Counted from the stretch's first letter, positions 48,101-60,760 are shown. The stretch is DNA of 64,000 nucleotides from Voacanga thouarsii (GCA_026120185.1 JANUWF010001193.1:496001-560000); one strand, 5' to 3'. Made by a program: numbers and translations. Notes: generated by a model not told the origin, from the letters alone.

Positions 48101-49608
48101 AGGCATGAGTAGCGAGAAATTGAATTTTGACTTCATAGAATTGATGAAAGAATATCATCATAGGCCTAAATCTGCAAATACAGATAGCGGAATTCATTTT
48201 TATGCAAGGATTTTGTTTTCTTATTTTGTTTTTCCTTGAATGATTACATCATTATATGACCATCTAACACCATACCTTGCATGCCAACTGCAGTTGCGAG
48301 TGAAGGAAGATGATTTGGTTAACTTCAAAAGCGAACTTGCTGTAATGGAACTGGAGATAGAGGTATTCTTTTGCATAACTACTTTCTTTCCAATCTTTTT
48401 ATTGGTCCAATGTGCATTCAGTATTACTGAAAGTGACGACTTCTATTCAAAAACTTGCCTGCCATCGGAAAAGAATTTAGTTGGCTGTATCTCCAGGAAT
48501 GAGTATTATACATTGAGTATTATACATTGATCTGGTTCATATTAGCTGCCTATTTATTGGCAGGCTTTGGTTGCTTTAGCAAACGAGGTTGCTAATTCTA
48601 GTATTCCTGAGGGTACAAGAAAGATAAATGGGAAATATATTCAGTCTCACCTCCTCTCAAGGCTTGAAGGTATGAGCAGTATATTAGTCTTCTTAAACTA
48701 GCATGTTGTGTTCTCCTCGTGAAACTTTGTAGACTTGCTACTCTGCTTCTGTTGCAGACTAGATATCACTTATTTTTCTGCTTATAGTTAAAAGTAATAG
48801 CATCACATTCTCTGCAGAGTTAAAAACTTCACAATCCTTGTATATTTTTTTTGGATACAATTGATCTGATTGTGCATTCTCACCAAGATTTCAATTGCAT
48901 AATGTACTCAAATACTGAAACAGAAGGAATAAAATTGCATCTGGCATGTTTGGACATTCTTTGATAACCTGACTTGACAACTTTGAAACTGTTTTGTACT
49001 ATTTTGTCATTTATAGCAAGTATGTTGTTTTAAATATGATGCAAACCTTGTTATGTCCTAAACATGTTGGATTCCTCTGTATATTCTAACAAACAGTTTC
49101 TTGCACAATCTGATAAACTTTTGACCATTTCAAAAGCTGTGCGAGAAAGATTGAAGGAACAGATAAAAGATGTAGATGTGGTGCAATCAAAAGAAGTTCA
49201 TTTATTCTGGTATGGAGTGGCGGAGGTGGGTGATGAGGAAAGTATGTTCTTTGTTAATCATGCGGTGTAAATTATTAGCTGTTTGAGAAATCAAATGTTG
49301 CTTTTTTAGAGTGTACAAGTAATGGGTTCATTTGATGGCTGGAGCCAAGGAGAGCACTTATCACCAGAGTATACAGGTTCCTACACAAAGTTCTCCACAA
49401 CACTAATGCTCAGACCCGGAAGGTTCCATTTACCTCAGTTGCTCAGGTTATTAGTTATAACTTGTTTAAGTTCGCTTCTCTTACCTATCTGTATGCTGTC
49501 TACAGGTATGAAGTGAAATTCTTGGTAGATGGAGAATGGATGTTATCCCCAGAACTCCCTACTGTTGGTGAGGGGTTGATGGAAAATAACCTGTTGGTCG
49601 TTGAATAG
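45113..49608 (+). CDS. PTST1: PROTEIN TARGETING TO STARCH 1 (PTST1)
   Basis: PTST1 is a plastid protein that carries granule-bound starch synthase to starch granules for amylose synthesis. It has a transit peptide, a coiled coil and a C-terminal CBM48. Eight exons join in frame: 45113-45159, 45418-45685, 46475-46564, 48294-48362, 48564-48669, 49137-49225, 49310-49422 and 49506-49608, giving 294 residues. The coiled-coil region spans SERSKLIKKLSEANQHNRLL (about 113-132) to ELAVMELEIEALVALANEVA, then GTRKINGKYIQSHLLSRLE. CBM48 runs from about 212 (SKEVHLFWYGVAE) through VMGSFDGWS (glucan-binding Trp) and YEVKFLVDGEW to ENNLLVVE. The first exon and the acceptor of exon 2 (45418 or 45421) are the least certain parts. 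Intron 3 holds a three-copy tandem repeat. Confidence 0.88.
46846..47847. repeat. Three tandem copies of a ~335-bp unit in PTST1 intron 3
   Basis: Copies start at about 46846, 47180 and 47522 (each t.gtaacataatt...) and end near 47847. They are nearly identical, differing by single bases and a few short indels (for example an eight-base gatcaata change in copy 2). The duplication is recent and non-coding. Confidence 0.92.
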
Positions 49609-50109
49609 GTCAATTTGGCTTATTGGACCATATTAGATACTCAGAATATGTCGTGGATTTGCTCCAGTTAACCAAGCAGGTCTTGTTATATAAGCTGTGT
49701 TGAGTTTGACTCTCACTGAGAGGATTTTACCAGTTTCTTGCATGCTTGATCCAATGATAGGTGAAAGGTTGTGTAAAATAGCGATCTTTGAATTCACATA
49801 GTTCCATCCTGGTGGAATCTTGTCTCACTCTACCTTGAAGATTGAGTTCTGTTTTAGTTGTATATGCATTATACAATTTAGCCCTTCTACGAGTGCTGTT
49901 TGTAGAAATTCTAAAAATTTCTCCAAAATGTTAAATCTCCAAATGTTTTCCAATGGAAATTTCTTTATTTTTTAATTCTAAATTTTCTTTAGTTTTGGTG
50001 ACTTTTAGAAAGATGTATGAAATTCATTTGGGGACTACATTCGCTGGATGTTTAGTCGAAGTTCTCTCAGCGCTGTCGTCTGTATTTTTGCTTCTCCAAT
50101 GTATCAATT

Positions 50110-51100
50110 GTTGGCTGCATAGGAACGTGGGTCGATTTGCACGGGCGGTTCCTGGGCGGCCCGAAGATCGGCCCGTAGATTGTGCAAGTCGGTCCCTTGC
50201 TAATGCAGGCCAGGTTCAGGGTTACAAACCTTAACTCGGCCTGGCCTTTAGGCCCCCTTGAAGCTTGCGGGCCGAGCCCAGGCTTATCCCCTCTTTTTTT
50301 CTTTCTTTTCTTTTTAACTTAACTCGATAAAAGTAATAATATTAATTTAGATATATTATATTTAAATTAAAATAATTAATTAAAATTAAAATAATTTTTT
50401 TAAAAAAATAAAATAAAATATTAACAAATAATGAAATAAGAAAATTGAAATATATAAATAATTTATAAATTAATTTAAAAATTAAATAAATAAGTAATTA
50501 ATAAAATTAAAAAATAATAATATAATATTAAAAAATACTAATTAGTTAATGGTTAAGAACAATAATACCCTGTGGAGCTTTATTTGTCTTTTTCAATATT
50601 TGAACTATCTACTATTTTGTTATTCAACAATCTTTCAAAATGTGAAGGTTTTGTTTGAAGAATTGAAAAAAATATAAAAAAATAAATTCTATTCTAACAC
50701 TTTTTGTTAAGAAAATGAAGAAATTTGAGAATTATGAGAGAAAGGGAAATGAAAATAAGAGAGTTTGAGAGAATTGAAGAGAGTTAGAGGTTGTTTGGTG
50801 AGTTTCGGGGTGAATTGGGGGGTATTTATAGAGTTTTAGGGGATAGGAGAAGAATATAGTCGTTGGGGTCCAAAAGTGAAAAAAAAAAAATCTTGACAAT
50901 TAATGGGAAAAAAAAAAAAAAACGAATGTTCTTCGTGACGGGTCAGGGATTTTAATCTTTGGCTCGGACCAATCCGCACTCAGGCCTGACCCTGCGACCG
51001 ACCTACTATAGTATGATCGATTCGACTCACGGGCCTGGCCCAATCCGACCCAACACGTCAGCCCACCTGCCAAGATGCCGTCCATCTTGTATAGCTAATG
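50110..51100. mobile_element. Possible non-autonomous hAT-like element
   Basis: Two GC-rich arms (about 50125-50290 and 50935-51075) are rich in GGCCCG/GGGTCGG motifs that point toward each other as imperfect inverted sequence, around an AT-rich middle containing an Ac-like leader (tttatagagttttagggg near 50824). Such GC arms with G/C-rich subterminal repeats are common in plant hAT elements. Termini and the 8-base duplication could not be fixed, so the call is weak. Confidence 0.35.
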
Positions 51101-53289
51101 TCGTGGATGGTACATATGCATATTAAATTATTCTAGGTTTTTTGCTATTTTTAAGTCTCTTCCTACTATTAAAATGGTTGCTGCGATCTATGCATTTATA
51201 CATACGTTTTGGTGTGTGTCTGTGATGGTGAGAGATATCTGAAAGGTTGCTCTTTCTTATTCAGAATCAGTCAACTATATATTAACCATAATATAAATCT
51301 TTAATTAAACAATATTTCTTCCTTGCACTGTTAAATTGGCAGCTGAGTTCACTTTGAGGAGAACTGATATGTGCGCTCAATATTTTGACCTTAGAGTAGT
51401 TGAAAATGAAACTAGCTCAGTGATGTTGGTAGCCATTATGGATTTCAGAAAGACTGCTGACCGATACAGCAAGCAGTTGAAGATAGGATGGAAGCTTAGA
51501 AAGTGGACAATTGTTTTTATGAATGCATACTGTTTTTGATGCATAAGTTTCACCGATCATATATTGTTGTTTGAGCTTTGCTGTTGTACAACTTTATGGT
51601 TTCCCGTTGGATGCATTCCTTATGTCTATTTTGTATTGGCTAAAAGGCATGGTTGGCTGTACCAGACAAGTCATGCATCTCAAACGTAACCATATATGAT
51701 ATATGTATGAATTTATTGATGATTTCCCTAGAAACTTTCATTTCAACTTGCTGAGGCTTGAAATACTAGAAGACAAGCTGGGAGTCAGATACTCGGGGAA
51801 AAACTAGCTAAAAGTCAGACATATAATTTTTGAGAAGCATTTAGATCTTACATTTATTAACGCTTTGACCCATCCATGGGAAGTGATCTGTTGATAATTC
51901 TTCTCCAGTAATAACCTACAGAGTTGATTACTGTACTAAAATTAAGGCAGTAACAGAACTTTATCATCTTTTCTGTTGGAAAAATTTCCCAGAGTTGCTC
52001 GCAGAGCAGGTTAAGCTGCAAGGCAGATATTGGAGCAGGTGCCTGGGTTGTGTATTACTGATTTGAAAGCTTAGCCTTGGATCCATTCCAGAAGAGACTA
52101 CAGACGGTAGTCTGGTCTTTGTTGCACTATTTGTTAAATGGCCCTTGTATGTACTCTTCTGACAAAAACTTGACAGCAAATTCTTCCGTATTCATCAGAT
52201 TTTACATTTTTAAAGTCCAAGGTCAAAGGTTTCAATCTGATTCTACCAAAGTCTCTGTAGATATGTCATGAATCGCAAGTACCACTCGAGCTATGTACCC
52301 CCTATATAAGTGCCTCAGAAAGCACACCTCTTATGCAGCTTCAAGTGGTCCGAATAGGCAATTTTGGGTCAGCAAACAACCGGGGCAGCACGACATCTTT
52401 ACTGCAACTATTTTAGCATTATAAATTTCTGATTTTCAATTAATGCTCTTTCCTGAATATCTGGACCTATAGAACTTGCTCAAGTCGATAGCAGTTGGCT
52501 ATTTAGGCATGTTCCCTTGCGTCACTATGATTTTCTCCTGAAGAAACCAATATATGAATTCAATTATTTGCTATGGAAGGTCTGATAATGTTAGTGATAC
52601 TATATATCAATTGGACCTTGAATCAAGATTTAGACACTTGAATTGTTTTACACCTCGTTCTTGTCACTGACCTCATTAGATTAATGCAGCAACGGGAGCT
52701 GCAAGGATCAGTCTCTTTTTGGGTAGAAGATTTGAAGGTTGAAGAGAATATGGCATCTTCTGAGTTTCAATTTATATGGTTTACTTCACCAGGTATCAAT
52801 TTAGCTGAGGCAATGTGCGTATAAGACCTGCCTTGCACGTATATACCGTAAAACCGAGCTGACTATATAAGATTAGTTCCCTTGAGCAAATTTTTCATCC
52901 CGCTGTATCTTTTCAGACCTAAGGCATTACAGAAGGAGAAAGAAAGAGTCAAGCTCATTTGCATGAAGAGTCCTCTGTGTCTCCTCCTCTCCTTAAAGTT
53001 ACTTTTGCGCTTTCCCTTTTTCCCTCCCCTTATCCTTGCTTCAAACGCTTCTCAAACACATCTTGGATGATTGCTACTACCAGAAATTTGATCCTGGCTC
53101 TATCTTCCTCTCCTGCTTCTGCGCTCGCCCAAGTGCAGGCTGCTTCTGCTTTCCTAATCTTTTATTTGACCTTCGGCTCTGTCAAAGAAGCTTGGTATTA
53201 TCGGTGCATAGGCCTTGATCCTTGAACTTGTCATTCCCTGGCCCTAGTCGGTGTTGTATTTGGTGTGGTGGTACGAAAACAAATAAAAA
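51101..53289. other. Intergenic DNA with two exon-like scraps; leader of the DUF7054 gene
   Basis: A block after a GGCAG at 51338-51342 reads AEFTLRRTDMCAQYFDLRVV before a stop at 51539. A block after a TGCAG near 52690 reads QQRELQGSVSFWVEDLK. Neither matches a family I know. Sequence from about 52900 is probably the promoter and leader of the gene at 53290. Confidence 0.35.
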
Positions 53290-53906
53290 ATGGATGTGAA
53301 GCTGAAGAAAAGTATTTCTGAGAAGGTGTTGACTACAGAAGGTGAGAAACTGAAGAAGAGTATTTCAGGGAAGGTGTTGCTGAAGTCAAAGACAAAGAAT
53401 GATCATGAGAACAAGGCCAGAAAGGAGGCTAGATTCTTGATTACCATCAACGTCCTTGGCAGCTCTGGACCTATAAGATTTGTCGCGAATGAAAATGATA
53501 GTGTTTCTGGGGTGATTGATGCTGCTTTGAAATTGTACGCCCGTGAGAAACGCCTCCCAGCTCTTGGTTCTAATAACGATAGCTTCATTCTCTATCCTGC
53601 TAATGCAGGATTGGATGGTGAAGATCTCCACACACCTCCCAATCTAGTAATTTTTTTTTTCTTAATAGCAAAATTTTGCCTTATTCCTTTCCATAAATTG
53701 ATTTCAGTGTATATGTTATGTTTGCAGCTCTTAGTCCATCGGAAGCCATAGGATCACAGGGTCTGAGAAACTTTCTGCTTTGCAAGAAGGCAAAACTACC
53801 GCATATGAGTGAAGCAAGATCAGAGATGCTTTCTCGCAAGAAAAGCAGCAGCAGCTGGAAGGCATGGATTAACAAGTCTTTGAGCTTCAAGATATTATCC
53901 CACTGA
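53290..53906 (+). CDS. DUF7054 ubiquitin-fold protein (At4g22758-like)
   Basis: Two exons (53290-53617 and 53728-53906) join in frame as 168 residues. A basic, Ser/Lys-rich N terminus with two copies of a KKSIS(E/G)KVL phrase precedes a domain of about 80 residues: RFLITINVLGSSGPIRFVAN, DSVSGVIDAALKLYAREKR and ALSPSEAIGSQGLRNFLLCK. This pattern is that of a plant-specific DUF with a predicted ubiquitin-like fold, in proteins like At4g22758 whose function is not known. The C-terminal tail is basic and Ser-rich (SRKKSSSSWKAWINKSLSFK). No signal peptide or membrane segment is seen. The ATG at 53290 is the first in frame. Alternative leaders upstream remain possible. Confidence 0.8.
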
Positions 53907-55167
53907 TCATTCCCACACTTGTCCTATTGAGAAGAAGCATCTAACTAACTAATGTTCAGAGGTTTCTTCAGCCAAAGCATACGATCCTGTAAGGGCTCAT
54001 AGTTCACTTTATGTTTACCTAGTACCTCTGCATTCCTCTCCATTTCTACTATTTCCAGTTCTAAAATGCAGACCTTGATGTTCTGGCCTTCCTCCATGCA
54101 AAGCTCAAAGTCAAGCTATTATCTATGTAATAGAATATCGTGATTTGGCGTTTTGTGCCGTTAAATCTCTGGTGTGTGTCGAGCTCAAATGTACTATTAA
54201 TTAAGTAAGGTTCTTGAAAGTTATAAAAAATTCCTGTACAAGGATATTGCCATGTTTGATAGACAAGAATCATCAGCTTCTGGGGAAGGCGGGATTCGCG
54301 GGAAACAGATGAGGAGCCAAGCAACATAGTTAATGGTATGCTTTCGCTTCAAGAATAATGACTTTGTTAAAGAAAGGCTAGTGTTGAAAGGGAATTAACA
54401 ATGGCGCATTATGGGAGTTATCGGTTCACATTTAAATAAACCCCTTAGTTTTCAATTTACTTCATCTCTATGATCCAATCCCTAACATTCTGTTCTTGAT
54501 ACATTCCCTTTGGCCAATGTTACTGTGGTATATTTGTTGTTATGCTATTGCCAACAAAATCAAGTAGCGTAATTCTTTGTTACGATTCTTTTTTGTAACA
54601 ATGAATAAAATTCTAATTTTATATTTATTATTATCGAAAATATCTATTTTCAAGATTTGAAATTCGAAATAACAAAAAATTTGTACCATGTGTAACAACT
54701 ACCAAAGCTCCAAATCTCTATATAACATGGAAGGTTAGATGGAGAGAATTCTTGGCCGGGTGTTTCATGACTAGAATATTTGCTTACCTAAGGGCAGAAT
54801 TAGCTCGATCAGGGGAAGGCCAGTTTGGTGACAGCCCGAATATAATTCATGCCGTCAATTACGTCGCAGCACATGCAATGTCCTCGGAGTTGACCTCCTA
54901 CACATTGTAGGAATATAGATGCCAAAGTCAAATATACTATACCGGTGCCCTAGTAGATTTTTATTATTAATATTATTTTTAATGTACAAAGAGAATATGA
55001 GTGTGAATTGAATTTAAATTTGAATTAATTAAAATTAAATTACTATTAAACAAAAAATTTATTATTAGAAAAAAAAGATTCAATTTATAGAAAAATAGTT
55101 CACCTTACCACTAGAAAGAGGCAGAATTCTAATCAAAATATGATTGCAACTCACACCACATTCTTAT
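53907..55167. other. Intergenic DNA
   Basis: It lies between the convergent DUF7054 and lectin kinase genes and holds their 3' flanks. AT-rich from about 54950. The frame at 54061-54327 on the minus strand is not convincing. Confidence 0.55.
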
Positions 55168-57141
55168 TCAACGACCCTCATTCATGCTTGTGCAGGAAAT
55201 TAGAGGATCCCCAGAACTAAGTATTGGTATATTTGCAGCATCATGATAGATGGGAACTGGAAATTGGCTCGGAAGGCTGGGAAGTGCTGCCTCAAAGTTA
55301 AGAACTTGAATTGCTTGCCTTATAGATGGTCTCAAATTGCGGTCAGGATGAGCACACCATAGGCCTACTTTCACCAAACACTCTACTTGTTTAGGGTCAA
55401 AATCTCCATTTAGCCTTTGATCAACAGCTGATAGAAATTCTCTCTTTCCATGGCAATTCCAAACCCATTCTACAAGCCCCCTCCCAGAGTTCCCGTCTTT
55501 TAGTGTTATGTCTGCTGACTTCCTCCCGCAAGCAATCTCTAGAGAAACCACCCCAAAGCTGTACACATCTGATTCCTTAGTGGCTTGGCCCGTGCTAATA
55601 AATTCGGGGGCCATGTACCCTAAAGTTCCAGCCAAACCAGTGGTTTGGGGACCTAGCTCATGGTCCATTAGTCTAGCCAGGCCAAAGTCTCCAAGCTTGA
55701 CATTGAAATTAGAATCCAGCATTATGTTGCTTGCTTTGATAACTCTGTGTATCACACATTGCTCCCACTCTTCATGAAGATAGAGCAAAGCAGATGCCAA
55801 ACCAAGTGTTATTTTGTATCTCAATCCCCAACTAAGAGGATTCTGCTTGCCAAAGAGGTGACAATCCAGGCTCCCATTGGGCATGAATTCATAAACAAGC
55901 AGGAACTCACCTTGATCGTGGCAATAACCTATCAATTGGACCAAATTTCGGTGCCTCAAGCTGCTTATGATCTTCACCTCAGTTATATATTCCTTCATCC
56001 CTTGTCTAGACCCCCTTGAAATCTTCTTCACAGCAACTGCTATATCTAAATGAACGAGGTATCCTCTATACACTTCTCCAAATCCTCCTTCCCCCAACTT
56101 TCTTTCGTTTGAGAAGTTATTAGTAGCGAAAGCAAGATCCTTGTAAGAAAACTTCCTCGGCCCTGCTCTTCTTTCAAGGTCATAATTCATAGATGTCAAG
56201 TTGGCTGCCTCCAGGTTTGCCGTTTCTGTCGAAGGGGGTCTCCGTTTCCTTAGAATTACAAACGATAGTATCCCTCCTGCAATGAGAATAACTCCAGACA
56301 CAGTTAAGCTCACAGCTAATGCAATCTTTCTTCCGTTGTTTCCAATTCTCTCCTTCATGTCTAAATTGGAACTGAACTCCCATAATTGAAGAATATGCCG
56401 TCCGACACGCGTGCCTGTGGCAGCTGAAAATCCAACTGTGACCCATTCTGGAAGAACCTCCTTCAAATCTATTTTATAAGAAAGGCTGGCGTTAGGGCTT
56501 GCTCCGTAGGTCCAGAAAACACTTAAATTTGTTGTAGTTGCATTGTAGAGAATCCAAGCATCAGCAGTATCTCCACTGTGCAAGGTGACATTCCAAGGAG
56601 CGACTACAGATGAAGAAATTGAGTTATTGTTGATACCGACATGCTCGAATTGAGGATCCCACCCATCTGCATAAGAATCAAACTCGACACTGACTATGTG
56701 ATTTTGAGGTGAACCAGTACTGCTAGTGTTGAACAGACCTAGAAAACCACCAACTGAATTAGGTGGGATTTGAAAATCAACTGGAGCAAGAAAGAAGGCA
56801 AGCCCGCTGCCATATTCTGAACGATTTTTTGTGTCGACGATGAAGCTGAAATGAGTAGTGAAATCAGCAAGTTTCCCAGAACCAGAGTCCCACATAGGCA
56901 CCTTCTCTGCATAGATGACTTGACCAACCCGACCAATATAATCAGCGTTGTTAAACTCAACTAGTCCCCCTGAAGATACTGCATCTCCTTGGTAAAGGAT
57001 TCTAGTTTCATCAGGGCTAAAACGAGATACTTCAAAATGAACTGAATTAGCAGAGGACAGAAGCAAGAAATGGATGAAGAAGGCAACAAGAACATTTGAA
57101 GGTGGGAAAGCGATTCGGAAATTGTAGGAAAAGATGGCCAT
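55168..57141 (-). CDS. L-type lectin receptor kinase, class IX-like, with HRV in place of HRD
   Basis: An uninterrupted intronless ORF of 657 residues encodes a plasma-membrane receptor. Residues 1-33 form a signal peptide. A legume-type lectin domain spans about 34-260, with the metal-site pattern VEFDSYAD...HVGINNNS. A transmembrane helix lies at 272-296. The cytosolic kinase starts near 343: P-loop GEGGFGEVY (350-358), VAVKK with the ATP-anchoring Lys372, DFG at 485-487 and GTLGYMAPE. The catalytic-loop motif normally HRDIK reads HRVIKASN, so Asp467 is Val (codon GTT at 55743-55741). That removes the catalytic base and would make it a pseudokinase unless the base is a sequencing error. L-type LecRKs act in pathogen and cell-wall sensing. 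The subclass is judged from ANLEAANLTSMNYDLERRAG and similar phrases, moderately surely. Confidence 0.93.
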   Translation of the reverse strand: MAIFSYNFRIAFPPSNVLVAFFIHFLLLSSANSVHFEVSRFSPDETRILYQGDAVSSGGLVEFNNADYIGRVGQVIYAEKVPMWDSGSGKLADFTTHFSFIVDTKNRSEYGSGLAFFLAPVDFQIPPNSVGGFLGLFNTSSTGSPQNHIVSVEFDSYADGWDPQFEHVGINNNSISSSVVAPWNVTLHSGDTADAWILYNATTTNLSVFWTYGASPNASLSYKIDLKEVLPEWVTVGFSAATGTRVGRHILQLWEFSSNLDMKERIGNNGRKIALAVSLTVSGVILIAGGILSFVILRKRRPPSTETANLEAANLTSMNYDLERRAGPRKFSYKDLAFATNNFSNERKLGEGGFGEVYRGYLVHLDIAVAVKKISRGSRQGMKEYITEVKIISSLRHRNLVQLIGYCHDQGEFLLVYEFMPNGSLDCHLFGKQNPLSWGLRYKITLGLASALLYLHEEWEQCVIHRVIKASNIMLDSNFNVKLGDFGLARLMDHELGPQTTGLAGTLGYMAPEFISTGQATKESDVYSFGVVSLEIACGRKSADITLKDGNSGRGLVEWVWNCHGKREFLSAVDQRLNGDFDPKQVECLVKVGLWCAHPDRNLRPSIRQAIQVLNFEAALPSLPSQFPVPIYHDAANIPILSSGDPLISCTSMNEGR

Positions 57142-57221
57142 AACTTTTAAGCAGCGGTGGATTGAACAGGGTGGAAACCTCCGTTATCCAAGTCTTGGAG
57201 ATCAAAGTTCAAGAAACAAGA

Positions 57222-57231
57222 CCTATATATA
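57222..57231 (-). promoter_or_regulatory. Candidate TATA box of the lectin kinase gene
   Basis: TATATATATA-type sequence on the minus strand, about 80-90 bases before the ATG at 57141. Confidence 0.5.
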
Positions 57232-57964
57232 TGAAGTTTCCAGAGGACGGCAGGAGAAACATTAAACAAAGACTGAACTTTGCTTAAACATCCATCGATG
57301 GCAAAGTGTCAACATTAATCTCATATGATAATTGAGAAGAAAACAACACAAGGAGATTCCCAGATGCAATCAATCTTCAGCCCCGTAATTTCTTGCTTAT
57401 TTCCCATTGATAACGTTGCATTGTCTGGATTCCTCCTGCCAAAAACAAAAAATGGTTTAGATTTCAGTTGTTGATGATCTCCACGTAGAAGCTTAGGAAT
57501 AAAAAAAAGCCAAAGTTGAGTATCTAGCTAGCAGGTCGTCGTGCAGAGCCTTGAAACTCTCTTCTACTGCTCCTACCTGCTTCAGGAAAAACAGACTCTC
57601 CTTACATCAAACGAGAGCCCTGCCCTAAGGAGTAGCTTATCTGGTAAAATAGAATGATTTTTGAACATCATTCGAACACTTCAGTTTTTGTTTAATTAGA
57701 TTGAGATCAAATTCAAATTTATATGATAGAGTTTTAAGAATAATCGGACGAAACTCGCCTGAATTTTTTCCTTTTTAAGCCCCGCTAATCAACCCTTTTA
57801 TATCTATGCTCATTTAAGTTTCAACAACTATGCTTCTTGAGTTACGAGACTGTATTTAAGGAACATTATGAATATTTAGGAATAAGTATTAAGAGAATGA
57901 CCCTTTGTTACTTTCTCTTTCCTAAAAATAATGTTAAATTTTTTATTATATTAAAAAAATAGTA

Positions 57965-58447
57965 CTTCTTTGTTCACAAATAATTGATCTAATTTATTTT
58001 TTAATTTATTCAAAAATAACTATTCACTTTCTAAATATAAGTTGTATTTAATTATTTTTTTAATTTTACCCTTAGTATAAGTTTTTATTAATTAATTAAT
58101 ATTACAATTACCTATACTGAAGTTATTTTAACCAAAAATGAAATTACGTTATCTTATAAAAATAGTCAAAGTGTAATTTAATGAGGTGATATGGGTAAAA
58201 AGAAAACTCTAAAACAAATAGTGAGAAGAGATAGACAAAGGACATATGTGAGAAGAAAGAGACATGTGTAATTATTGGAGTGATGTAATTAAAAGAGTGA
58301 TGAGATTCAAATTAATAAGGTGAGAAAGATAATAAAAAGATTCTAAAGGGTATAATATACATTTTAATTATTTTTACTATAAAATTTCACAATTTCTTAA
58401 TATACGTAACTTTTACAATTAGGCCAATTATTTGTGAACAGTGGAAA
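57965..58447. mobile_element. 483-bp Stowaway-like element
   Basis: The left end cttctttgttcacaaataat is mirrored at the right end by tttccactgttcacaaataa. TA flanks both sides (57963-57964 and 58448-58449). There is no coding capacity. Confidence 0.8.
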
Positions 58448-58474
58448 TATTGATGTTGTACTTAAATAGTACTA

Positions 58475-58790
58475 CTTCCTTTTCACAACAAGTGTCTTTT
58501 TAAAAATTTTCACACATATTAAAAAATTAATTGAAATAACTAATATACCCTTAATTATTAACTTTCAATACAAAGTCACTTATTTCAATACATCTCAATA
58601 CTTGTTTAAGGGTTTAACTCATTTTTTTGTGGTAATAGAAAATTACAAAGTTTATTGTATTGAATAATTGTATTAGAGGGTAAATAAAGAAAATAATATC
58701 AACTTTTTTAAAAAAGTCACTTATTGTACAACAAAATTATTCAGTCAAAACAACACTTATTGCGAATCAAATATAGTACTTGTCAATTTT
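58475..58790. mobile_element. Possible second inverted-repeat element
   Basis: Left acttccttttcacaacaagt and the complement of the right end (ctatatttgattcgcaataa) share a cacaa.aagtg core. The match is weaker than its neighbours and no duplication was found. Confidence 0.35.
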
Positions 58791-59287
58791 CACAAATCAA
58801 GAATAAACTAGTTTGGATGCTCGTGCTCCGCACGGTTTAAAATTTTAGATATTTTATTTATTTTTATTTATAAATTTATTTTGTAAATTTGGTATGCAAA
58901 AATTAGTTTAATTTTTATGAGAATTTTTATTATTTAAATGTAGTTGGTAATGTAGGTTATAATTTTAATTTAAAAATAATTAAATTGTTGATTTAATTTG
59001 AAGTTTTATATTATTAGAATTGAATAAATTTTGTATATGAAATATTTGTTATGATTTTTTTAAAAAAATTGAGAAATTTTTTTTATGAAATTTATGTTTT
59101 ATTATAAATTATTTTTCTATGAGATTTGTTTTAAAAAAAATGATTTGGATTAAAAATTACAAAACATTTAGGAAAAGCCCAGGTATATTCTATTCTCCAT
59201 GATATGCTTTGATTAGGCCGACTTGATATCCTTTGGGAGCTTTGTTTGTATGAAGCTCATTAGTGTCACCTTGCAATCTTTTAATAG

Positions 59288-59664
59288 GTTGATCTAGATT
59301 TAGGGAATTATGAGCGATTTTTGGATGTGACACTTACCAGGGATAACAACATTACCACTGGGAAGATATATCAGGTGATTAGGTGTTATTTGCTTTGGAT
59401 GCCAACTTTTCAGTGCTTTGGTTTATGGAATTATGCTTACTTCTTAAAGAATTTACTTTATTCTGTTCTTTTTAGTCTGTCCTTGATAAGGAAATGAGAG
59501 GTGATTATCTTGGAAAGACAGTTCGGGTGATGCCTTTTTAAGCTTGTTTGTTTATAATTTCTATGATTGTGAGTAAGAAAATGGTTGATCCCGAGTGCTT
59601 TGAATTTTGATTGGATTCCAGGTTGTCCCACACATAACTGATACAATATACAGATTTTTTGATG
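59288..59664 (+). pseudogene. CTP synthase gene fragment (three exons)
   Basis: Exons 59288-59374 ([20 protein letters not shown] and NITTGKIYQ), 59476-59526 ([17 protein letters not shown]) and about 59622-59664 (VVPHITDTIYRFFD) join in phase 0 with GT-AG introns. They match part of the amidoligase domain of CTP synthase (UTP + ATP + Gln to CTP). After HITDTI the match degrades and the frame ends. The rest of the enzyme is absent on both sides. Introns are retained, so it is a genomic fragment, not a processed copy. Confidence 0.8.
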
Positions 59665-60145
59665 TTTTTCATAGTTAAAAACAACTACCATCTGCAAATT
59701 GGGATCGTTCAACACTAACAAAGTCAAGGAAAAAGAAAAGTGACATCATTTACCTTCTAACCAAATAAAAGGAGTGCAAAGAAAGTTACCCTTAGAGTTG
59801 AAGTATATCACTAAGAAACACAATGACATATTAGATCTCATAGAATGAAAAATATAATTAGTGGAGAAAGCAAGGGAGATATATGACACTTATCACATAG
59901 CTCCATTAATTTTACCGAACATCTCCATTAATTTACGGTTTGCACGGAATACGATTGGTTTTTACGTCATAAGACATCCGGCTCTTCACTTCATTAAAAC
60001 TTTAGCATAGTTTCCCCATGAAATGTTTTCGTGATTCTGCCTATTCCTATGAGGCTTAAGATTTCAAATATCACATAGCAAGAAAATGTGGATAGCGATT
60101 TCAATTGCTAATTGTTATACGAATACAAGCGAGGCCTTTCAAGAT

Positions 60146-60565
<420 letters not shown>

Positions 60566-60760
60566 CTGCAAGGCAGCAATGTGGAGGATGTTAAATATCA
60601 AGGAAGAGAAATGCAACATATTACATGTTCACAAATGCATATTCAAGGACTAAAGTGAAAGCAAAGATCTCTTCCAATGACTCCACCACAATTCCTTTTC
60701 CTAATAACTAACAAAAGGCTTTGAAACCTTAGCTTGAGCCGTAAACAAAATAAAGCAAAC

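Noticed and set aside
55508..56960. Several plus-strand and shifted frames across the lectin kinase.
   Set aside because: They are by-products of the long intact receptor kinase frame on the minus strand.
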